From Nitrospinota bacterium (GTDB lineage Bacteria > Nitrospinota_A > UBA7883 > JADGGD01), in contig JADGCD010000016.1 in assembly GCA_015229165.1 (NCBI GenBank), positions 1 to 18,433 of the forward strand: a DNA stretch of 18,433 bases, given 5' to 3'. A program made the translations under genes and the position numbers. Positions 13,052-18,433 of the stretch are shown piece after piece. The notes below the pieces were generated by a model. The model did no database searches and was not told where the DNA came from. It worked only from the letters and a program-made list of their open reading frames with translations. How positions within the stretch are numbered: the stretch's first letter is position 1; the number at the start of each line of letters is the position of its first letter.

Positions 13052-14107
13052 ATGGCGAAAAACCGGAAACAGCGGTCGAAGAAGGTCGGGCTGGCGCCGG
13101 GGAGCATCGGCCCCATCGGCGACGCCCCCCGGGAGGACGCCCGGGTCACGTTTACCGAGTACGACCAGCAGACCGCCGTCACCCGCCCCTTCTCCGGCGT
13201 GGCGCTCCCTCCGCTTCCTCCCCCTCCCGGCGTGGTCCGGTGGATCGCGTCGGAAGGGGTGGGCGACCACATGCTGCTGGAGTCGCTCGGGCGGCTCTAC
13301 GGCATCCATCCCCTCACCCTCGAAGACATCGCCACCGCCGACCAGCGCCCCAAACTGGAAGACTTCGGCGACTACCTCTTCCTGACCTTCAAGGCGGTCT
13401 ACATGGAGGCCGACGAGATCGCCATCGAGCAGGTGGCGCTCCTCCTCCTCCCCGGCTGCGTCGTCTCGTTCGTGGAGCGCCCGGGCGCCCTCTTCGCCCA
13501 CGTGGCCGACCGGATCGCCAACGCCCGGGGGCAGATCCGCCAGCGGGACGCCGGGTATCTGGCCTACGCCCTGCTCGACGCGGTGGTCGACCGCAGCTTC
13601 GAGGTCATCGAGCGGATGGAGGACCACCTGGAATCGTTGCAGGAGGAGGCGGCCCGCCGCCCCACGTCCAAACTCCTGCGGGAGATCCAGCGCGTCCGCC
13701 GGGAGGCGATCCATGTCCGCCGGGCCATCCGCCCGATGCGGGAGGTGATCGCCTCGATGGCCCGGGAGGGGCGCCTCGTGGGGAGCGACAACAAGGTCTT
13801 CCTGCGGGACGCGCTGGACCATGTGGTCCACGCCGTGGAGGCGCTCGACGCCGCCCGGGAGTCGGCCGACCAGCTGATGGACGTCTACCTCTCCGGCGCC
13901 TCCAACCGGATGAGCGAGGCGGTGACCCGGCTGACCTCCATCGCCACCATCTTCATGCCGCTGACCTTCATCGCCGGGGTCTACGGCATGAACTTCCACG
14001 ACATGCCGGAGCTTTCGTGGCGTTACGGCTATCCGATGGCGCTGGGGCTGATGCTTCTGTCGGCGGTGGCGATGATCTTCTTCCTCCGCCGACAGGCGCG
14101 CAAGTGA
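13052..14107 (+). CDS. corA: CorA-family magnesium/divalent cation transporter
   Basis: This 351-residue protein has the CorA plan: a cytoplasmic alpha/beta N-terminal domain (LGRLYGIHPLTLEDIATADQRPKLEDFGDYLFL), a long helix (VHAVEALDAARESADQLMDVYLSG), and two C-terminal membrane helices. The selectivity motif Gly312-Met313-Asn314 (VYGMNF) lies at the end of the first helix and a basic tail (RRQARK) follows the second. The family forms pentamers in the inner membrane that take up Mg2+, and sometimes Co2+ or Ni2+; specificity cannot be read here. The N-terminus is basic (KNRKQRSKK) and somewhat extended. GAGGG sits close before the ATG. The gene follows the orphan antitoxin and precedes the membrane synthase-like gene. 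Confidence 0.93.
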   Translation: MAKNRKQRSKKVGLAPGSIGPIGDAPREDARVTFTEYDQQTAVTRPFSGVALPPLPPPPGVVRWIASEGVGDHMLLESLGRLYGIHPLTLEDIATADQRPKLEDFGDYLFLTFKAVYMEADEIAIEQVALLLLPGCVVSFVERPGALFAHVADRIANARGQIRQRDAGYLAYALLDAVVDRSFEVIERMEDHLESLQEEAARRPTSKLLREIQRVRREAIHVRRAIRPMREVIASMAREGRLVGSDNKVFLRDALDHVVHAVEALDAARESADQLMDVYLSGASNRMSEAVTRLTSIATIFMPLTFIAGVYGMNFHDMPELSWRYGYPMALGLMLLSAVAMIFFLRRQARK

Positions 14108-14210
14108 CCGGCGTCGGCCATCTGTCCTTCCCCTTTCCCCGCCGACCGGCTACCATGCGCGGTGAAGCTTTCGTACCCCGCTCCCCACACTGACGACCGC
14201 GAAAGGGACC

Positions 14211-16331
14211 ATGTTCACGACCCCGCCCGAACCCCGCGCCTGGCTGGCCAACGACCGGATCCAACTGGTGATCCTGAGCGTCCTCTCCCTCTTCGTCGAG
14301 ATCATGCTGATCCGCCATCTGGGGAGCGAAATACGAATCTTCGCCTACTTCAAGAACCTCACCCTCATCGGCGCGTTTCTGGGGCTCGGGTTCGGGTATC
14401 TGTACAAGCCCCGGATCAACCTGCTGGTCTCGCTGGTGGCCATCGGCGCGCTGGCGCTGGTCACCCACCCCTCCAGCGGCTTTTCCACCATCTCCACCCA
14501 CCTGAGCCTGTCGGACCTGAACACCTGGGAATACGCCTCCGCCCAGGGGTTCGCCTTCAACCTGACGGTCGGCGTCCTGATGCTGCTGCTGATTTTCTTT
14601 CTGGTCATCGTCGCCATGGTTCCGGTGGGACAGGGGCTGTCGGTTCTCTTCGACCGCTCCACCAACCGCATCGTCGACTACTCGGTGAACATCGCCGCCT
14701 CCATCGCCGGGATATGGCTCTTCGCCTTTCTCAGCTTCGCCTGGACGCCGCCGGTCTTCTGGTACGTCGGGGTCTATCTGCTGGCCCTCCTCATCTGGCG
14801 CTGGGACGCCAGGGCCACGGCGGTCATCGCGGGACTCATGCTCCTGACCGGCGTGTCGCTTGATGCGGCGGGGCGCCAGCCGGGGATGACCTCTTTCTGG
14901 TCCCCCTACCAGCTCATCACCTTCCAGACGATGGAAGTCAGCGCCTGGAAAGAGGGGCGCTACGGCCCCACCGGCTACACCTTCCACAGCATCGGGACCA
15001 ACAACACCTTCTACCTGAACCTGTTCGACCTCGGCCCCGCCGCCCGGGCGGAGCATCCCGAGTTCTCCCCCCCCACCGACAACGTCTTCGCCTACTACGA
15101 CCTCCCCTACCGACTGGCCGACAAACTCGACCATGTGCTGGTCCTCGGCGCAGGCGGCGGGAACGACGTCGCCGCCGCGCTACGCGCCGGGGCGAAGAAG
15201 GTGACGGCGGTGGAGATCGACCCGGTCATCATCAAGCTGGGGACCGAGCATCACCCGGAACACCCTTACACCGATCCCCGGGTGACGGTGGTCAACAACG
15301 ACGCCCGCAATTTCCTGAAGACCACCGACCAGAAGTTCGACCTGATCGTTCTGGGACTGCTGGACAGCCACACCCTCACCTCCTCCTTCACCAACACCAA
15401 CCTCGACTCGTTCATGTACACCCTCGAATCGGTGGCCGACATGAAGAGCCGCCTGACCGACCACGGGGTGGTCTCCCTCTCCTTCTTCATCACCTATCCA
15501 TGGATCGGGGCGAAGATCGACCGAATGATGGCCGCCCAGTTCGGCGCCCCCCCTGCGGTGGTCAGCTTCCAACTGGCCGCCGGAACCCGCAGCGGCACCA
15601 GCTTTCTCGCCAGTCCCGACCGGAAGCGGCTGGAGGAGCGGGTGGCCGCCTATCTCGAACAGGCGCCGGAGCTGAAGGAAGCCACGCGGGCCGCCCAGGC
15701 CGGGTACGGCGCCATCGAGGCCGAAGCGCAGACCGACGACTGGCCCTACATGTACGTGCGGGACCGGGCCGTCCCGAAGCTACACCTGCTGGTCTCCGGC
15801 CTGCTGGCGCTGATCTTCGTCGTCATGTACGGCGTCTTCTTCGGGCGCCCCGGGCGCAGCGATCTTCACTTCGCCGCGCTGGGGGCGGGGTTCCTGCTAC
15901 TGGAGGTGGGGGTCATCAGCCGGTTCGCCCTCTTCTGGGGATCGACGTGGCTGGTCAGCTCCATCGTCATCACGCTCATCCTGCTGGCCATCCTCGCCGC
16001 CAACACCCTCTACCTGAAACGGCGAAAGAAAATCGGCTACCCGGCTCTCTACGGCGCCCTGCTCCTCACGCTGGGGGGGCTCTACCTGTTGCCGCTGACG
16101 TCGAACCTGATGGCCATCCTCTATCTGGTCCCGTTCACCCTGATCGGGTATCTCTTCGCCCGCTCCTTCGACGAAGCCGAAAGCGCCGGGCGGGCGCTGG
16201 GCTACAACCTGCTGGGGGCGCTGGTGGGGGGACTGGCGGAGAGCGCCAGCTTCGTCACCGGGCTGTCGGCGCTGATCCTGATCGCCGCCGGTTTCTATCT
16301 TCTGTCCGCCATCGCGCTACGACGGAGCTGA
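14211..16331 (+). CDS. Multispan membrane protein with spermidine-synthase-like domain
   Basis: This 706-residue protein has about six hydrophobic helices in the first 220 residues, a soluble Rossmann-type domain, and a further set of helices from about residue 525 to the end. The soluble domain carries VLGAGGGNDVAAAL (311-324) and TAVEIDPVII, a SAM/dcSAM-binding pattern of spermidine synthase-like proteins, then FDLIVLGLLDSH and LDSFMYTLESVADMKSRL. The aminopropyltransferase active-site box (DSTDP-like) is not recognisable; LLDSH stands there. The family of large membrane-fused synthase-like proteins is common in Proteobacteria and related phyla but poorly understood. Polyamine synthesis is only a possibility; a methyltransferase-like role is equally open. 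AAAGGGA precedes the ATG by two nt. Confidence 0.78.
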   Translation: MFTTPPEPRAWLANDRIQLVILSVLSLFVEIMLIRHLGSEIRIFAYFKNLTLIGAFLGLGFGYLYKPRINLLVSLVAIGALALVTHPSSGFSTISTHLSLSDLNTWEYASAQGFAFNLTVGVLMLLLIFFLVIVAMVPVGQGLSVLFDRSTNRIVDYSVNIAASIAGIWLFAFLSFAWTPPVFWYVGVYLLALLIWRWDARATAVIAGLMLLTGVSLDAAGRQPGMTSFWSPYQLITFQTMEVSAWKEGRYGPTGYTFHSIGTNNTFYLNLFDLGPAARAEHPEFSPPTDNVFAYYDLPYRLADKLDHVLVLGAGGGNDVAAALRAGAKKVTAVEIDPVIIKLGTEHHPEHPYTDPRVTVVNNDARNFLKTTDQKFDLIVLGLLDSHTLTSSFTNTNLDSFMYTLESVADMKSRLTDHGVVSLSFFITYPWIGAKIDRMMAAQFGAPPAVVSFQLAAGTRSGTSFLASPDRKRLEERVAAYLEQAPELKEATRAAQAGYGAIEAEAQTDDWPYMYVRDRAVPKLHLLVSGLLALIFVVMYGVFFGRPGRSDLHFAALGAGFLLLEVGVISRFALFWGSTWLVSSIVITLILLAILAANTLYLKRRKKIGYPALYGALLLTLGGLYLLPLTSNLMAILYLVPFTLIGYLFARSFDEAESAGRALGYNLLGALVGGLAESASFVTGLSALILIAAGFYLLSAIALRRS

Positions 16332-16364
16332 CGGTCGGCGGGGGAAGCGGCGTCGCTCGCATAT

Positions 16365-16394
16365 AAAAAACCCGCCCTCCAAACGGGGGGCGGG
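16365..16394 (-). terminator. Intrinsic terminator of the FYDLN gene
   Basis: CCCGCCC (16371-16377) pairs with GGGCGGG (16388-16394). On the minus strand the hairpin is followed by six T (complement of 16365-16370) and then ATAT. This is a textbook rho-independent terminator for the minus-strand gene ending at 16433. Confidence 0.85.
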
Positions 16395-16412
16395 TCAGTG
16401 GCCGCAGCCGGT

Positions 16413-16424
16413 GGGCGCAAGCCC
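16413..16424. repeat. Small GCAA-loop hairpin after the FYDLN gene
   Basis: GGGC (16413-16416) and GCCC (16421-16424) enclose GCAA. It lies nine bases past the minus-strand stop codon and before the strong terminator. It resembles the hairpins at 5862 and 17018. Confidence 0.35.
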
Positions 16425-16432
16425 TTCGGGGA

Positions 16433-16753
16433 TTACTCCTCGTCGTCGGGGATGTCGTCCACCATCATGTCGTCGGTCTCGAACCCGGCGGCGCCCCCAC
16501 CGCCCCCGCCACCGACGCCGCCACCGACAAAAAGATCGTCGCTTTCCAGATCGGTATCGATCTCGTCCTCGGCTTCGTCGTTGTCGTAATCGGGGATGAC
16601 CACCGGTTTGGGCGGTTTGGTCGTCGGCTTTTTCGGCGCCTTGCGCTGATCGGCGCCGCATTTCGGACAAAGGGGCTCCTCTTTGCCCAGATCGTAGAAC
16701 TTGATCCCGCACTGGAAGCAGGTGAAGCGGTTGCCGTACTTGGGATGGGTCAT
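16433..16753 (-). CDS. FYDLN acid family zinc-ribbon protein
   Basis: This 106-residue cytoplasmic protein has an N-terminal zinc ribbon with Cys12, Cys15, Cys29 and Cys32 (CFQC...CPKC), including the FYDLG box (19-23) that names the FYDLN acid family. A Lys/Pro linker (KKPTTKPPKP) follows, then a strongly acidic tail interrupted by a glycine run (GGGVGGGGGGG, about 77-87) and ending DDIPDDEE. The function of the family is unknown; the zinc ribbon and acid tail resemble small nucleic-acid- or protein-binding regulators, which is only inference. I chose the ATG at 16753 because it gives the family N-terminus and AAGGTG lies six bases upstream; a longer frame to 16807 exists. A good terminator follows the gene. 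Confidence 0.83.
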   Translation of the reverse strand: MTHPKYGNRFTCFQCGIKFYDLGKEEPLCPKCGADQRKAPKKPTTKPPKPVVIPDYDNDEAEDEIDTDLESDDLFVGGGVGGGGGGGAAGFETDDMMVDDIPDDEE

Positions 16754-16822
16754 GATCACCTTGTTATTCAAACTATTGGAATAAATCCGGAACGGCGCCG
16801 CCGTCATGTTCCGAAAACCTGC

Positions 16823-16846
16823 GTACCGTGGTACCTGTCAAACAGG
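16823..16846 (-). promoter_or_regulatory. Tandem short palindromes upstream of the FYDLN gene
   Basis: GTACC-GT-GGTAC (16823-16834) and CCTGT-CAA-ACAGG (16834-16846) are two adjacent inverted repeats sharing one base. On the minus strand they include TTGACA, a consensus -35 hexamer, though no matching -10 is found 17 nt on. They could be operator sites or leader hairpins. Confidence 0.35.
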
Positions 16847-16943
16847 ATAGTGATACCCAAGTCGGCGGGAAAGCGCAACCCTTAATTGCGCGGGGAGGGA
16901 AAGATTGTAGCGAAGGGACGCTTCAGGGGGCCCGTGGCGCAGG

Positions 16944-16975
16944 CGCTTTCCCCTTAACCGGTCAAGGGGAAAGCG
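16944..16975. repeat. Twelve-bp inverted repeat downstream of guaA
   Basis: CGCTTTCCCCTT (16944-16955) and AAGGGGAAAGCG (16964-16975) are perfect complements around AACCGGTC. It lies about 55 nt past the guaA stop. It may be a second terminator or an RNA stabiliser; no T-run follows on either strand. Confidence 0.5.
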
Positions 16976-17017
16976 GGCGAAGACCGCGACTCTTATTGAG
17001 TACCGTAAGGAAGAGAG

Positions 17018-17031
17018 GAGCCTTGCGGCTC
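17018..17031 (-). terminator. Hairpin on the guaA stop codon
   Basis: On the minus strand GAGCC and GGCTC enclose GCAA, and the GA of the TGA stop forms the first two bases of the stem. CTCTCTTCCTT follows. It is a likely intrinsic terminator of guaA, short but pyrimidine-rich downstream. Confidence 0.5.
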
Positions 17032-18433
17032 ACTCCCATTCGATGGTGCCGGGAGGTTTGCTCGTGATGTCGTAGGTCACCCGGTTGATCCCCCGGACCT
17101 CGTTGATGATGCGCGACGACATGCGGGCCAGCAGGTCGTAGGGAAGATGGGCCCAGTCGGCCGTCATGGCGTCCTTGCTCGTCACCGCCCGGATCGCCAG
17201 AACGTTCTCGTAGGTCCGTTCGTCCCCCATCACCCCCACCGACTTCACCGGCAGAAGGACCCCGAACGCCTGCCAGACATTTTCGTACTCCCCCGCCCTT
17301 TTCAGCTCGTCCAGAATGATCGTGTCCGCCTTGCGCAGGAGCGCCAGCTTGTCGCGCGTGATATCGCCGATCACCCGGATCGCAAGGCCCGGCCCCGGGA
17401 ACGGGTGGCGCCAGACCATCTCGTGCGGCAGCCCCAGCTCCTCGCCCAGCGCCCGGACCTCGTCCTTGAACAACTCCCGCAATGGCTCGATCAGGTCGAG
17501 GTCGAGGAGTTCGCCCAGTTCCAGGTTGTGGTGCGTCTTGATGACCGCCGACGGCCCCTTGAACGACACCGACTCGATCACATCCGGGTAGAGCGTCCCT
17601 TGAGCGAGAAACTTCACGTTCTCGATCTTCTTCGCCTCCGCGATGAAGACATCGACAAAGGTCGGGCCGATGACCTTCCGCTTCGCCTGCGGATCGACGA
17701 TCCCGGCCAGCTTCGACAGGAAGAGATCGGCGGCGTCCACCTTGATGACCCGCATTTTAAAGTGGTCCGCGTAGGTGTCCATCACCTGCGCCGCCTCGTT
17801 CTCCCGCAGCAGGCCGTTGTCCACGAAGATGCAGGTCAACTGGTCGCCGATGGCCGCATGGATCAGCCGCGCCGCCACCGACGAGTCGACCCCTCCCGAG
17901 AGGCCGCAGATGACGTGGGCCTTCCCCACCTTCGCCCGGATCGCCTCCACCTGTTCCTCGATAAACGAGCGCATCGTCCAATCCCCCGCGCAGCCGCAGA
18001 CCCGGTAGACGAAGTTCGTGAGCATCTTCGTCCCGTTGGCGCTGTGGGCCACCTCCGGGTGGAACTGGATGCCGTAGATATTGCGCTCCCGGTTCTCCAT
18101 GGCCGCCACCGGCGCGTTGGGGGTATGCCCCGCCACCGTGAACCCTTTCGGCGCCCGTTCGATCCGGTCGCCGTGGCTCATCCAGACGTCCTGTCCCTCC
18201 GCCAGCCCGTGGAAAAGGGGCGACGTCGTATCGACCGTCAGCCGGGCGTAGCCGTATTCCCGGTGGGCCGCCTTGCCGACGGCGCCGCCGAGGAGATGGG
18301 TCGTCAGTTGCATGCCGTAACAGATGCCGAGAACCGGCGCCCCCATATCCCAAAGGGCCTTATCGACCACCGGCGCGTCGGCGGCGGTGACGTAGCAGGG
18401 GCTCCCCGAGAGGACGATCCCTTTGGGCGCGAA
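17030..18433 (-). CDS. guaA: GMP synthase (glutamine-hydrolysing), N-terminus beyond window
   Basis: The visible 467 residues cover nearly all of GuaA (usually 510-525); the frame is open to the right edge, so the start lies outside. GuaA converts XMP to GMP with glutamine and ATP. The class I amidotransferase domain shows GICYGMQ with the nucleophile Cys (codon 18320-18322) and FHPEV with His (18059-18061) and Glu (18053-18055). Next is the ATP-pyrophosphatase P-loop LSGGVDSSVAA (near 17900) and the C-terminal dimerisation/XMP-binding domain ending GINRVTYDITSKPPGTIEWE. All catalytic residues are present. The usual SGGPxSV box reads SGSPCYV here. The upstream partner guaB, if linked, would lie beyond the edge. 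Confidence 0.97.
   Translation of the reverse strand, partial: FAPKGIVLSGSPCYVTAADAPVVDKALWDMGAPVLGICYGMQLTTHLLGGAVGKAAHREYGYARLTVDTTSPLFHGLAEGQDVWMSHGDRIERAPKGFTVAGHTPNAPVAAMENRERNIYGIQFHPEVAHSANGTKMLTNFVYRVCGCAGDWTMRSFIEEQVEAIRAKVGKAHVICGLSGGVDSSVAARLIHAAIGDQLTCIFVDNGLLRENEAAQVMDTYADHFKMRVIKVDAADLFLSKLAGIVDPQAKRKVIGPTFVDVFIAEAKKIENVKFLAQGTLYPDVIESVSFKGPSAVIKTHHNLELGELLDLDLIEPLRELFKDEVRALGEELGLPHEMVWRHPFPGPGLAIRVIGDITRDKLALLRKADTIILDELKRAGEYENVWQAFGVLLPVKSVGVMGDERTYENVLAIRAVTSKDAMTADWAHLPYDLLARMSSRIINEVRGINRVTYDITSKPPGTIEWE

Larger units (their letters stand above)
16808..17029. other. guaA-FYDLN intergenic region
   Basis: This region of about 220 nt has no gene. It contains a 12-bp inverted repeat at 16944-16975, two adjacent short palindromes at 16823-16846 upstream of the FYDLN gene, and the guaA terminator. 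A minus-strand TTGCGC and TATCAC pair with 17-nt spacing near 16850-16880 is a weak promoter candidate for the FYDLN gene. Confidence 0.4.

Overview
This is a GC-rich chromosomal window of closely packed housekeeping genes. It looks like a Gram-negative bacterium: there is a cleavable signal peptide, a PhoH/7TM-HD gene pair, an FYDLN-type acidic zinc-ribbon protein and AhbC/AhbD-type heme synthesis. These suggest a Desulfobacterota-, Nitrospirota- or related lineage, but the sequence alone does not fix the taxon. I see no rRNA, tRNA, CRISPR array or insertion sequence.

Layout. 1-1653 (minus): phoH, overlapped by the start of a 7TM-HD (PgpH-type) phosphodiesterase gene that runs off the left edge. 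1895-3205 (plus): rarA/mgsA. 3504-6401 (minus): a single-domain response regulator, then tgt and hemW, the last two overlapping by 11 nt. 6590-7791 (plus): hisI and a secreted thermonuclease-like protein. 7906-11642 (plus): a heme block with a chlorite dismutase/HemQ-family protein carrying a His-Pro-Gly-Gly N-terminus, then the SPASM radical SAM proteins AhbC and AhbD. 11726-12976: a lower-GC insertion-like pair, a solitary Mrr restriction protein (minus) and an orphan AbrB antitoxin-like protein (plus). 13052-16331 (plus): CorA and a large membrane protein with a spermidine-synthase-like domain. 16433-18433 (minus): the FYDLN zinc-ribbon protein and guaA, whose 5' end lies beyond the right edge.

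The heme block is the most interesting biology. AhbC and AhbD belong to the siroheme-dependent (alternative) heme pathway, and AhbD converts Fe-coproporphyrin III to heme b anaerobically. The gene before them belongs to the family of the peroxide-dependent coproheme decarboxylase ChdC/HemQ, which uses the same substrate. The locus may therefore hold two alternative last steps, or a heme/porphyrin handling protein of unknown role. The siroheme decarboxylase genes ahbA/ahbB are not in this window.

The intergenic regions are not empty. A palindromic repeat of about 36 nt (CCCCGG-stem, GGAAcTGAAACC-type loop) occurs three times; two copies share flanking sequence and a following strong hairpin, yet their loop is inverted relative to that flank. 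Several genes have the stop codon built into a terminator-like hairpin. Two good sigma70-type promoters, each with a 17-nt spacer, precede the nuclease gene and ahbC, and tgt looks leaderless.
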